A DNA stretch of 64,000 nucleotides from Dyadobacter chenwenxiniae (GTDB lineage: Bacteria > Bacteroidota > Bacteroidia > Cytophagales > Spirosomataceae), in assembly GCF_022869785.1 (NCBI RefSeq), contig NZ_CP094997.1:6133001-6197000 (forward strand). Reading direction: 5' to 3'. This document shows positions 17,496 through 27,000 of this stretch, one piece after another. How positions within the stretch are numbered: the stretch's first letter is position 1; each line of letters begins with the position of its first letter. The notes beneath the pieces are model-generated. The model ran no database searches. It was not told the origin of the DNA and was given only the letters and a program-made list of their open reading frames with translations. A program made the translations under genes and the position numbers.

Positions 17496-17867
17496 ATGGA
17501 ACTTGAAGAGATAAAAAGTGAACGGGAATATGACCGTATCATGGAAGAGATACTGGACATAATGAATAAAGGGGAGGCTAACCTCTCCTCGGAAGAATCA
17601 GAAAAACTCCGTACAATGGCCCTCGTGGCGCAGTCTTATGAAAAAAAGCATTATTATGTTGAGCCGCCAAGGACTTTTCAGGGAATGATTGAGTTGCGGA
17701 TGTATGAGCTGAAATTAAAACAGAAGGATCTTGCTACCAAACTGGGTGTAAGTAATGCAAAACTGTCGCTAATCCTGAGCGGAAAGCAGCGGCCGGATGT
17801 TCCCTTCATAAAGGCAGTGCATACGGAGCTAAATATCCCTGCGGATTTTATTTTACACCATATTTAA
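17496..17867 (+). CDS. higA: HigA-type antitoxin with XRE helix-turn-helix
   Basis: A 123-residue antitoxin. The N-terminal half (about 1-60) is the helical pre-HTH segment seen in this HigA class (SEREYDRIMEEILDIM, then SYEKKHYYVEPP). The C-terminal half (about 65-123) is an XRE HTH with LKLKQKDLATKLGVSNAKLS and the terminal TELNIPADFILHHI. It should neutralise HigB and repress the operon. The same two-part architecture appears split in two remnants elsewhere in the window (48954-49118 and 58882-59012). Confidence 0.9.
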   Translation: MELEEIKSEREYDRIMEEILDIMNKGEANLSSEESEKLRTMALVAQSYEKKHYYVEPPRTFQGMIELRMYELKLKQKDLATKLGVSNAKLSLILSGKQRPDVPFIKAVHTELNIPADFILHHI

Positions 17868-17878
17868 GTCGGAAATTT

Positions 17879-18322
17879 CTAAACAAGCTGCTTCCGCATA
17901 AACACGCTGTGACCAATTTCCTGGTTCAGGCCGGGTTTTTCGTAATTGAAGTAGCCTAGTTTGTGATACATGGCGATTGCTTCGGGCTGGCCGGTTCCGG
18001 TTTCCAGGACCGCGTTGCGGAAGCCGAGCTCTATTGCCCAATGTTCTAATTTCCTGACCATGGAAGAGGCGATGCCTTTGCCCCTGAATGCAGGAGTTAC
18101 AAACATGCGCTTCAACTCGATTGTGTTTTCATCGTAAATTTTGAAGCATCCGCAGCCTATTACGGTGTCATTGTCATAAGCCAAAATCACAGTTGGCAGA
18201 TTCGTGATGAGGTTATATTCTTCGTAATCAGCCTTATTGGTGTTGTAAATAGCGCAAAGTTCGTCGTCGAGCTGGTCGGTTAGCTTTTTGAAATCCGGAT
18301 TTTCGCTGTTTGTTCTGATCAT
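17879..18322 (-). CDS. GNAT-family N-acetyltransferase
   Basis: A 147-residue single-domain GNAT protein. The acetyl-CoA binding motif A is MFVTPAFRGKGIASSMV (about 91-107), preceded by the strand VIGCGCFKIYDENTIELKR and followed by AVLETGTGQPEAIAMYHKLG, typical of amino-group acetyltransferases. It transfers acetyl from acetyl-CoA to an unknown amine. Convergent with higA, with an 11-base gap. Promoter not identified. Confidence 0.9.
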   Translation of the reverse strand: MIRTNSENPDFKKLTDQLDDELCAIYNTNKADYEEYNLITNLPTVILAYDNDTVIGCGCFKIYDENTIELKRMFVTPAFRGKGIASSMVRKLEHWAIELGFRNAVLETGTGQPEAIAMYHKLGYFNYEKPGLNQEIGHSVFMRKQLV

Positions 18323-18379
18323 CGTTGGTGTCTCGGTATATGAATTGCGAAATTAGGCGATAAGCACATGACTAGCAGC

Positions 18380-19864
18380 TTATGGTTTATCAAGCTTATT
18401 CAAAAAGTCATTTGCGTGCTTTAAATGTGCTTGCTTCTTAGTTTCGTCCATATTGTCGAATGTCCTGATTAACATGCCTAGTCTCGGATTTTTCAGGAAA
18501 AATTGGCGGTTTTTATCCATAAATCGCCAGAACAACCCGTCCCATATTTGCTGCCAATCGCCTTTGGGGAAATCGCTCATTTTCATCAGGTAATTACTGC
18601 CGCTAATGTAAGGTTTGGTTGCCATGAGGCCGCCGTCAGCAAACTGGCTCATGCCGTAAACATTAGGAACCATCACCCAATCGTAAGCATCGATAAAAAG
18701 CTCCATAAACCAGCGATAGACGTCGTCCGGGTCGAATTCACATAATAGCATGAAGTTTCCAATGACCATCAACCGCTCAATATGATGGCAATAACCAATG
18801 TCAAGCACCTTTTTGATGACGATATCGACAGGTTCAATGCCCGTTGTCCCGTTCCAGAATGACTCAGGAATCCTCCTGGTAAAGCCCCAGTAATTGCGCG
18901 TCCGTTCTTTGCTTCCTTTGAATTCGTAAACACCGTGAATGAACTCGCGCCAGCCAATCACCTGCCGGACGAAACCTTCGACAGAATTGAGTGGAATATC
19001 ATGTTTTCGTGCGAAGCGCAGCGTCTCGTTAATGACTTTTTTGGGTGTCAGTAAGCCCGTATTTAGCATGGGCGTCAGTACGCTATGGTGCAGAAAATGC
19101 TCTGAAATGACCATTGCATCCTCGTATTTCCCAAATTCTTCGAAGCGTTTAGCCATAAACTGATCCAGCCAGGCATCGCTTTCTTTGAAGCTTATAGGGA
19201 ACCGGATTGTGTCCGGAACATTGCCATAATTGTTTGAATAATGTTTTTCAACATAACTTTTTGCTTCGCTGTAATGATCAGTTTCAGCTGGAAATTCGAT
19301 CGCAGGCGGCTTTTGCTTTTTAGGAAATTTCAATCGATTTTCAATATCAAAGCTCCACTTTCCGCCTTCTGGATCGCCTGCTTCGTCGATAAGAATTTTA
19401 TATTTTTTCCGCTGAGCCGTGTAGAAATCCGCCTGGAAATATCTTTTCTTATTCATGAAATACATTTCCAAATCCTTTTTCGAATTGATAAACATCGGCG
19501 TTTCGAATGAAATAAGCTCGATCTGGTTCTTTTTCGCTTCGGTTGAGAGTCTATTTTGAAGCCAGTTATCCGTGACATCCGCATAGAGAATCTCCTCCAC
19601 GCCCTTACTTTTCAGCATAGGAACCAGCTTCCTTACATCAGCCAGTGCGTTTTGCGCTTCAATGTAATGCACATTCAGTTTTTCGCCTTCCAAATACGAC
19701 TTATAGGCTTGCATGGCAGCGCGGTGGAAAACCAACTTGTGCTTGTGAAATGAATATTGGTTGAAAAATAAATCTTCTTCAACCAGAAACACCTCCCGTT
19801 CGGGCGCCAGCGCAGGATGTTTCTCAAATAGCTGGTGCGGAAAAATTAATGTAATTGACTTCAT
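18380..19864 (-). CDS. Cryptochrome/photolyase-related protein, Fe-S ligand cysteines missing
   Basis: A 494-residue protein of the deoxyribodipyrimidine photolyase-related (FeS-BCP, PhrB-like 6-4 photolyase) family. The N-terminal domain starts ITLIFPHQLFEKHP. The FAD domain has GFVRQVIGWREFIHGVY, GYCHHIERLMVIGNFMLL and NVYGMSQFADGGLMATKPY. Known FeS-BCPs carry a CxxC...C cluster after the N-Y-x-x-x-M-S-D motif plus one earlier Cys. Here the segment reads MSDFPKGDWQQIWDGLFWRF: the cysteines are gone and about a dozen residues are deleted. The remaining cysteines (in GYCHH and MLLCEF) are not at ligand positions as I remember them. The enzyme probably binds FAD but no 4Fe-4S cluster. Divergent from a secreted phosphodiesterase gene. 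Confidence 0.88.
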   Translation of the reverse strand: MKSITLIFPHQLFEKHPALAPEREVFLVEEDLFFNQYSFHKHKLVFHRAAMQAYKSYLEGEKLNVHYIEAQNALADVRKLVPMLKSKGVEEILYADVTDNWLQNRLSTEAKKNQIELISFETPMFINSKKDLEMYFMNKKRYFQADFYTAQRKKYKILIDEAGDPEGGKWSFDIENRLKFPKKQKPPAIEFPAETDHYSEAKSYVEKHYSNNYGNVPDTIRFPISFKESDAWLDQFMAKRFEEFGKYEDAMVISEHFLHHSVLTPMLNTGLLTPKKVINETLRFARKHDIPLNSVEGFVRQVIGWREFIHGVYEFKGSKERTRNYWGFTRRIPESFWNGTTGIEPVDIVIKKVLDIGYCHHIERLMVIGNFMLLCEFDPDDVYRWFMELFIDAYDWVMVPNVYGMSQFADGGLMATKPYISGSNYLMKMSDFPKGDWQQIWDGLFWRFMDKNRQFFLKNPRLGMLIRTFDNMDETKKQAHLKHANDFLNKLDKP

Positions 19865-19912
19865 TTGTCTTTCAATTGCCGATTACTATCGGCTAACTTC
19901 TTTACTAAAATC

Positions 19913-20863
19913 ATGCGAATCCTCATATCGTCACTTCCGGCATTTATCTTATCGATCAGTTTTTGCATTGCGCAGGGCGGTTTTCGCGTCGTTCCGTTAG
20001 GTGTGAAAGGCGGAGGGGAGGATGGCAATTTGTCGGCCTATATGGTCGCACCTGTAAAATCAAATGCATTTGTTTGCCTGGATGCAGGAACAGTTACAAA
20101 CGGGATCGCAAAAGCTGTGGCTAATAAGGTTTTTCCAGTTCCTGCTGATGTCGTTTTGCGACAATATATCAAAGCCTACCTGATCTCTCATCCGCATTTA
20201 GACCATCTTTCAGGCATGGTTATCAACTCTGTGGAAGACACTGCCAAGAATATTTACGGCACAGAATATTGCATTGAGACGCTCAAAAAGCATTATTTCA
20301 ATTGGCAGAGCTGGCCTAACCTTGCCAATGAAGGGGCTAGTCCGGCGTTGAAAAAATACAGTTATAAAATGCTCGGCGAAGATCAGGAAGTGAATGTTGA
20401 GCAGACGGAAATGGTGGTTAAAATATTCAGGCTGAGCCATTCCAGCCCGTATGAAAGCACCGCCTTTCTGATCCGGAAAGGGGAAAGTTATGTGTTATAT
20501 TTTGGCGATACCGGGCCCGATGAAGTGGAGAAGTCGGATAAGATGGCAACGGTTTGGAAAGCAATTGCACCGCTGGTTAAGGCGAAGCAGCTCGCTGGGA
20601 TCTTTTTAGAAGTTTCTTATCCCAATAATCAGCAAGACAGACAGTTGTATGGCCATTTGACTCCGAAATGGTTTATGAAAGAGCTGAATGTGTTGGCAGA
20701 AAATGCCGGTGCAGAAAGTTTGAGAGGGTTAAATGTCGTTGTCACGCACATGAAGTCAGGTGGTGATAATGTCCAGAAAATCAAGGCCGAACTAGCCGCA
20801 GAAAATACTTTACGATTAAATCTGATCTTTCCCGAACAGGGCAAAGCATTTGAATTGAAATAA
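19913..20863 (+). CDS. Class II 3',5'-cyclic-nucleotide phosphodiesterase, exported
   Basis: A 316-residue protein from the ATG at 19913. I chose this start because it begins directly with a signal peptide (MRILISSLPAFILSISFC, then AQ); a TTG further upstream would add 16 residues before it. The metallo-hydrolase signature of class II PDEs is visible in LISHPHLDHLSGM, with further metal residues in FGDTGPDEVE and VTHMK. It should hydrolyse cAMP to AMP in the periplasm or outside the cell. The upstream gene is the divergent photolyase-like gene (48 bases apart). A hairpin terminator follows. Confidence 0.88.
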   Translation: MRILISSLPAFILSISFCIAQGGFRVVPLGVKGGGEDGNLSAYMVAPVKSNAFVCLDAGTVTNGIAKAVANKVFPVPADVVLRQYIKAYLISHPHLDHLSGMVINSVEDTAKNIYGTEYCIETLKKHYFNWQSWPNLANEGASPALKKYSYKMLGEDQEVNVEQTEMVVKIFRLSHSSPYESTAFLIRKGESYVLYFGDTGPDEVEKSDKMATVWKAIAPLVKAKQLAGIFLEVSYPNNQQDRQLYGHLTPKWFMKELNVLAENAGAESLRGLNVVVTHMKSGGDNVQKIKAELAAENTLRLNLIFPEQGKAFELK

Positions 20864-20866
20864 CAG

Positions 20867-20899
20867 CTTCCAGGTCGAAAATTACATTCGCCCTGGAAG
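20867..20899. terminator. Hairpin between convergent genes
   Basis: CTTCCAGG-T-CGAA and TTCG-C-CCTGGAAG pair around a 7-base AT-rich loop directly after the phosphodiesterase stop. No strong T-run follows, but its position between two convergent genes suggests a bidirectional terminator. Confidence 0.65.
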
Positions 20900-20908
20900 T
20901 TGGAAACA

Positions 20909-21796
20909 TTATTTTTTAGCAGGAGCAGGTGTCGGTTGCGCGGGCACTTTGAGCTCTGTTCCCAGCTTTTCATTGAATTGCCCGATCAGGTAGGCAGATA
21001 GCAGCGGGGACGCTTCTTCGTGGTTTTGGTGAACGAAAAAGTAAATGTTTTCGATCCCTTCCTCCACCCACAATTTCAATCTTTCAAACCAATCGTCCAA
21101 TCTGGTGTAGTCCGAATCAACATTTGCGCCATTGTAGCGGACAAATGCAGTCGGCGTTGTCAGCCGCATGTGCAGCAAGTCGCGGCGACCAGCTGAGTCG
21201 GTTACGATGTGGGTAATGTTATTTTTTTCTAAAACCGCATAAAGTTCTTCGCTGTCAAACGAGCCGTCGTACCAGCCTGTGTGACGCAGCTCCAAGGCTA
21301 ATGGAAAGCCTGACGGCCATTCTTCCAGATATGCTTTTAATACATCCCAATTTTTAGGCCCGAAATTATCAGGCATTTGCAGAAAGAGCATTCCGAGCTT
21401 TTCCTGCAAATGTGAAATGCCATCCAGAAACACTTCTGTCGGCTCTTTTGCGTCTTTTAAGCGTTTCCAGTGACTTATTCCCTGATGTAACTTTGGAAAA
21501 AACCGGAATTCAGCCGGCGTTTTGTTGTACCAGCTTTCGATCGTTTCAACGGGGAAGTTGTTGTAAAAAGTGGCATTCAGCTCAATGCTGTTGAACTGGG
21601 TTGCATAGTAACCCAGCTCATCTTTTGTTCCTTTCGGATAAAAGCTCTTGAGATCCGCCTTATTCCATTTAGCACAACCAATGTAAATATTCGGCTTGCC
21701 CTTTTTTGCGTCCTTCAATAATTTCTTATTAGCTGTCGCATCGTTTGGCAATTTAAAATCAATGTCTTCTGGATTATCAACTTTCCCGAATTTCAT
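20909..21796 (-). CDS. DUF72 (YecE-like) TIM-barrel protein
   Basis: A 295-residue member of the DUF72/YecE family. Characteristic sequences are NIYIGCAKWNKADLKSFYPK (about 35-54), YATQFNSIELNATFYN, the FRFFPKLHQGISHWKRL block, LEEWPSGFPLALELRHTGWY and FVRYNGAN. The family adopts a TIM-barrel fold; its enzymatic function is not settled. The C-terminal tail (VPAQPTPAPAKK) is a short Pro/Ala linker-like end. It lies downstream of the cupin gene on the same strand, but a long palindrome separates them. Confidence 0.9.
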   Translation of the reverse strand: MKFGKVDNPEDIDFKLPNDATANKKLLKDAKKGKPNIYIGCAKWNKADLKSFYPKGTKDELGYYATQFNSIELNATFYNNFPVETIESWYNKTPAEFRFFPKLHQGISHWKRLKDAKEPTEVFLDGISHLQEKLGMLFLQMPDNFGPKNWDVLKAYLEEWPSGFPLALELRHTGWYDGSFDSEELYAVLEKNNITHIVTDSAGRRDLLHMRLTTPTAFVRYNGANVDSDYTRLDDWFERLKLWVEEGIENIYFFVHQNHEEASPLLSAYLIGQFNEKLGTELKVPAQPTPAPAKK

Positions 21797-21833
21797 GGTC
21801 GAACGTCTAAAATGAATTAATATGTATTATTAT

Positions 21834-21873
21834 TTGAAATTTCCGTCTGTTTAAACAGACGGGAAAATTTCAA
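21834..21873. repeat. 40-bp palindrome between the cupin and DUF72 genes
   Basis: The core CCGTCTGTTTAAACAGACGG (21843-21862) is a perfect 20-base palindrome. It is extended by TTGAAATTT on the left and AAATTTCAA on the right with a small asymmetry. It lies between two same-strand genes, so it may terminate the cupin transcript, act as an operator, or be an intergenic repeat. Confidence 0.8.
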
Positions 21874-21878
21874 ATGAT

Positions 21879-22394
21879 TTATCTTCCGAAATCGTCTTGA
21901 ACGCGGACGATGTCATCTTCGTCGGATGGATTTGACGGATCGGTATGTTGCCAGATTTCGGCGACGAAACCCCATTCATCAACGCCCACCAAACGGTGAC
22001 GCTCACCTTTTTTCAAATCCACAACTGTTCCGATCGGCAACTGGCGGAGCTCAGTCTCTTCATCCGTATCGCTGATCACAATACCGGCTCTGCCGCCAAT
22101 CACTTTCCAGATTTCAGCACGGCGGTGGTGATATTGCCACGAAAGACGCTTGTTAGGCGCTACAACCAATATTTTAGGGCTTAATTTCTCATAACCTGCG
22201 AAGTCTTCCAGGGAGAGATGCGGGAAAAATGTAGATATGAATTTAGGTGCTTCGGATTCTTCCAATACAAAAAAGCCGCCCCAAGGTCTGGAATGATCTT
22301 TACTGACAACTGTGAATCCCTGTTCGTCAATAAACTGCTGGACTTTTTCAAAAACAACATCCTTTTCGGCTGCTGCTGTAAATGATTGTATCAT
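21879..22394 (-). CDS. Cupin-domain protein (sugar-phosphate isomerase-like)
   Basis: A 171-residue single-cupin protein. It resembles the C-terminal cupin of type II mannose-6-phosphate isomerases and the cupin proteins annotated as phosphoheptose isomerase in Bacteroidota. Visible features are KDHSRPWGGFFVLEE (about 38-52), the metal-binding cupin motif RLSWQYHHRRAEIWKVIGG (about 103-121), KGERHRLVG and the conserved ending DIVRVQDDFGR. It probably isomerises or binds a sugar phosphate; the exact substrate is not clear. The start is 110 bases downstream of the susD stop. Confidence 0.75.
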   Translation of the reverse strand: MIQSFTAAAEKDVVFEKVQQFIDEQGFTVVSKDHSRPWGGFFVLEESEAPKFISTFFPHLSLEDFAGYEKLSPKILVVAPNKRLSWQYHHRRAEIWKVIGGRAGIVISDTDEETELRQLPIGTVVDLKKGERHRLVGVDEWGFVAEIWQHTDPSNPSDEDDIVRVQDDFGR

Positions 22395-22446
22395 AAAGTT
22401 GGCTGTTGGTAAAATCAGATGATGGTTTCAAAATTAGGATAAAAAA

Positions 22447-22482
22447 CAAAAAGATGCCCCAAAATATTCAGGGCACCTTTTG
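22447..22482 (-). terminator. Terminator after susD
   Basis: CAAAAAGATGCCC and GGGCACCTTTTG form an imperfect stem around an AT-rich loop, 22 bases beyond the susD stop. Read on the minus strand the distal arm ends in a T-rich stretch. Confidence 0.65.
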
Positions 22483-22503
22483 AATTATATCTACTAATTT
22501 ATA

Positions 22504-24078
22504 CTATTTGTCCCACCACACTTTGGTAGTGAAGTCGTCAGGCAAAGTTGCGCCTGTCTGATAATTAGGGTTTCCAGCCACTTCGTTAGTCGGGTAACGA
22601 AGTCTCACAGGAATGGTGCCGCCGGTAACATTGCCGGGATAATTGGTTGGCGTTAGTTTAGGATATCCGGTTCTTCTCCAGTCCGACCATGCTTCCCACC
22701 AGTTAAAGAATTTGTTCACCCACATTTGTTCGCCTATCATTTCCAATGCAGGTTTCGTTACGCCGTATGGATAAGTGGTCAGATATTTCGTAACAGCCGC
22801 ATCCGCCACAGTCAATGTTGCATCGAATGGCGTATACATTTGCATGGAAGCTTTCACACCAGCCTCGTAATGTGATTTTGCCGTGCCTGCAATTCCGGAG
22901 CCTATCTTTCTTTCGATCGCTTCTGCAAGCAGGAGTTCCACTTCGCCATAATTCATAATCATGTAAGGATCAGAATCCTGCAGCATTTTTGAGTTGATTC
23001 TGGAATACGTTTTCGCAACATCGACCTGCTTGCCTTCCAGCTTATCCAGCATGGCCTGATCGTAGCCATTTGGCATTCCTTTTTGTTTTACTGGATCAAC
23101 AATTGTTCCGTTGATACCGCCGCTGATGATCATCAAGCGCGGATCGTCGTCCGTTGCCACTCCTTGATTTGTCCCTTTCAGGAAGTTGATCAATGTTGCG
23201 CTCAGGTAAGTGGGCTGGCCGCCATCACCTGGGTCGAATGCTCTTGAAATACCATTTTGGTTTGTCCATTCATTAGGTCCGTCAGACATTTTAACCCAAA
23301 CATTATCTGCATTGCTTTTGAATACACCGCCCGCTGCTGCTTTGGTAACGTATGTTGCTGCTTTGGCAGCATCCACATTGGAAATACGCAAAGCCAGGCG
23401 AAGCATTAGCGAGTAACCCCATTTTTTCCATTTGGTAATATCACCATTGTAAATAAAATCCGCAGACTTGAACCCTTCATCCGGATTTGACGTGCTCAAT
23501 GCAGCGGTCGCCTCGTCAAGCTCTTTCAGCAGATCGGCGTAGATAACATCCTGTGTATCGTATTTTGGGAAAAAGATCCCCTCAATGCCTTTATTCGCTT
23601 CTGAGTAAGGAATGTTGCCGTACATGTCGGTCAACCTGGCAAAGCTGAATACGCGAATAATCCGTGCTGCTTCACGCATATTTTTATATTTACCCTCGGC
23701 AAAACCACCAGGACCCGACTGTTTCAGGATCTCAGCAACGTTTTTCAACTGGTCATTGTAAGTGAATTCAAATGGCGCTGCATTCGTTTCCGCATTGCTT
23801 TGATACTTATCGCCAGGAGCAATTCCACCGCCCGAATTAGCCAGTTGCTGGATCGCATAGGCAAACATGCCGATATTCGTACGCCAGTCAATGTAACGGT
23901 TATCGCCCGTTGTTCCGTTGGAAGCGATGGCCAGTTCGGTAGACGTGAAGATAAAGTTCAAATCCACCTCATTCAATGCCTGGGGATTAATGTTCAGGTC
24001 ATGCAATTGCTTGGTGTCGCAGCCCGTCACCAGGACAACCGCCAGGCCATATTTTATATACTTTTTCAAATTTTTCAT
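22504..24078 (-). CDS. SusD/RagB-family outer-membrane lipoprotein
   Basis: A 524-residue SusD-like glycan-binding lipoprotein. The lipobox LVTGC (Cys at about 20) follows a basic signal start, so the mature protein is lipidated and sits on the outer membrane as the lid of the SusC barrel. The rest is the TPR-rich SusD fold with typical pieces: MREAARIIRVFSFARLTDMYG, NGDITKWKKWGYSLMLRLALRI, IMNYGEVELLLAEA and the near-C-terminal W-x-x-R-R-T-G-Y-P. It begins 10 bases after susC and is co-transcribed with it. The ligand cannot be read from sequence. Confidence 0.95.
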   Translation of the reverse strand: MKNLKKYIKYGLAVVLVTGCDTKQLHDLNINPQALNEVDLNFIFTSTELAIASNGTTGDNRYIDWRTNIGMFAYAIQQLANSGGGIAPGDKYQSNAETNAAPFEFTYNDQLKNVAEILKQSGPGGFAEGKYKNMREAARIIRVFSFARLTDMYGNIPYSEANKGIEGIFFPKYDTQDVIYADLLKELDEATAALSTSNPDEGFKSADFIYNGDITKWKKWGYSLMLRLALRISNVDAAKAATYVTKAAAGGVFKSNADNVWVKMSDGPNEWTNQNGISRAFDPGDGGQPTYLSATLINFLKGTNQGVATDDDPRLMIISGGINGTIVDPVKQKGMPNGYDQAMLDKLEGKQVDVAKTYSRINSKMLQDSDPYMIMNYGEVELLLAEAIERKIGSGIAGTAKSHYEAGVKASMQMYTPFDATLTVADAAVTKYLTTYPYGVTKPALEMIGEQMWVNKFFNWWEAWSDWRRTGYPKLTPTNYPGNVTGGTIPVRLRYPTNEVAGNPNYQTGATLPDDFTTKVWWDK

Positions 24079-24088
24079 TTTTCGATAA

Positions 24089-27000
24089 TTAAAATGTTGC
24101 TCTCAAATTGAAACCGTAACTGCGTGTGGAAGGAAACCCGAAGTAGTCAAAACCTTGTGAGTTTCCGTTAGAATAAGTCGATTCCGGGTCAACATTGTCG
24201 ATATTCTTGAACAGGATCGCCAGGTTACGTCCTACGAAGGAAAGCGTCAGGTTTTGCAGGGGTGTTTTTTCCAGCAGTTTTTTAGGAAATGAATAGCCTA
24301 ATGTAAGTTGTCTCAATTTTACAAATGATGCATCGTACAAATACATGGTTGTTACAGCATCTGCTTCGCCACCCACAGATCCCCAATAGTTGTAAGCCTC
24401 TTGCGGAGTAAGTGTTTTGGTAAATGGCTTATAATCAGTTCCTTCTTGTGTGACACCTGTAACGGTCAAAGGAGCTTCACCTTCACGGCCTTGCAGCGAA
24501 CGCTTGCTTACGCCCCACGAATCAAGCCGCATGTTGGTTCCGGAGAGAATATCACCGCCAACTTTAAAGTCAACCAGGAACGAAAGGTCAAATCCTTTGT
24601 AATTGAATGCATTGGTAAGACCTCCTGTCAATTTGGCAATACCATTTCCGATCACCTCATATCCGGCAGAACCAACCGGGCGGCCATCGCTGTGAAATAC
24701 AGGTTGTCCGTCTGGTGACAACTTCTGAACGCGTCCTGTGATCATTCCGAATGGCTGTCCGACGATATTTTTGATATATGCGTTCCTGGTACGGGGCTCA
24801 TCCATAACGAGTTCGTCCACGCCATCGATCAGTGATTTCACCTTATTGGAGTTTCTGGCCAGGTTAAGAGTCAAATCCCAGGTTACGCTGCTGGATTTAA
24901 GCGGCGTTGCAGTCAGCAACAATTCAATCCCACGGTTTTGCAGTTTTCCAAGGTTAACCGATGTGCTACCAAATCCGGAAGACCGCGAAATTGTTGCGTT
25001 CAGGATATCATCCGTTGTTTGCTGATCATAGTAAGTAAAGTCAACACCGATTTTGTTGTTGAACAAACGGAAGTCGATACCAATTTCCGTTTCCGTAACA
25101 GTCAGCGGTTTCAGCATAGAGTTTGGTATGTTTCCGCCGTTGCCCATTGCAGACGAAAAAGATGCCATTGGATAACCCAAATGCGGATTCCCGTTCAATG
25201 AATAAGTCAGATTGGTTGCATATGGGCCAATAGTGACATTACCAACCTGTGCCCATGACGCCCGGATTTTACCATAAGAAAGCCATCCCGGCAAGCCTTT
25301 GATCGCATCCGAGAATACAAAGCTGCTACCAATGGATGGGTAGAGAATGCTGTTCGTTTCAGGGTTAAGCACGGAGAACCAGTCATTTCTGGCTGTTGCT
25401 GTCAGAAACAGAAAGCCGTTGTACGAAACCTCGGCAGATCCTAACAGCGAGTTGATCCCTGATTCCTCAGGCGTATAATCCCAGGTTTTTCCTTTGAGGT
25501 TGTTGAGAGCCGGGAAGAACGCCACATTGAATCCGTTACCATATACATTGGTGTATTCATATTTCCTGCGCATTCTGTTGCCACCACCGAAAGCGGTGAT
25601 GCCGAATTTGCCGAATTCTTTGGTGATCCCAATCGTGTATTCAGCATTGACCTCCTGAACGTCCCAGTTACCCAGGTTTCTTGCGCCACCACGTTGGTAA
25701 CCAGTTCCTTCCGGCGTTAAGCCTTCCGCGCGGCGAGAATATTTATCCATTCCCACACGTCCCTGAATAAACAACCAGTCTGTAAGCTGATATTTTAGTT
25801 GACCTGAGGTGATGATCCTGTTTTTCTGATCGGACTTAATGAACTGGTAGGCGGTCCAATACGGGTTCTGGCCCCAGTTGTTATTGGCCTGCTGGAATTC
25901 TTCACCCACTTTTTTGCCCCAAAGGCTCAGACTCGCTTCGTCTGTTCCGGCTGGAATGGCGCCTGGCTTATTTGGATCGCCATAATAATCCAGCACATTC
26001 TGGTCTCCCGGAATTCTCCAAAGTGTCTGAATTGCGTTACCCGGGGAGTCGGATACATTCGGGCGGTTTTTTGCTTTTTCCTCTGAATAGAGCACTTTGG
26101 CATCCAATGTCAGCTTTTTACCAAATTTTGCATTGGTTGACAATGAAAGGTTTAATCTGTCAAAACCAGAATTTGGAATGATCGATGTGCTTTTCAAATT
26201 GGTTACAGATGCACGAAAGTTCTGGGTTTCGTTACCTCCTGAAAATGCCAGGTTGTTGGTGAATGCGTGACCCGTTTTCAGATATCTCGAAAAATTATCG
26301 CCTGCATGTGCGTAAGGGCGCATTTTTCCATCAAAACCAATTACCTGGCTGTTGTCAAATTTAGGCCCCCATGAATCATCACCCCATTCGTAAGCCTGGT
26401 TCTGGTTAGCTGGCTTGGTTGCCACGCGCTCAACATAAGAGCCTGTTCCGTAGGTTTTTTGCAGATCAGAAAGGTCATTCAGCTTCTCGAAAACATAGTT
26501 TGAGCCAAACTCAATGCCAACGCCTTTTCTCTTCGTTCCGCGTTTTGTAATTACGTTGATAACACCATTTGCAGCACGAGAACCGTAAAGAGCAGCTGCA
26601 TTAGCACCTTTCAAAACTGTGATGGATTCAATGTCATCCGGGTTGATACTGGAAAGACCGTCGCCTTCATCAGATCCACCCCAAAGGCCCGCTTGTCCGA
26701 AGTTGTTGTTGTCCATCGGAATGCCATCGATAACATATAGTGGCTGATTATTGCCTTGTAACGACTTGTTACCGCGGATAATAACCCTGGAAGAACCCGC
26801 AGGGCCTGTTGCGATCTTGCTCACGTTCACACCGGCAACGCGTCCGGCCAGTGCGTTACCCAGGTTCGCTTCCCGCGCGGATGTGAGGTTATTACCATTC
26901 ACTTCTGTGATAGAATAGGCCAGCGCGCGCTTATCGCGGCTGATACCAAGAGCCGTAACGACAACTTCATTCAGCGCAGTTGCCTCGGCAGCCAGGTTCA

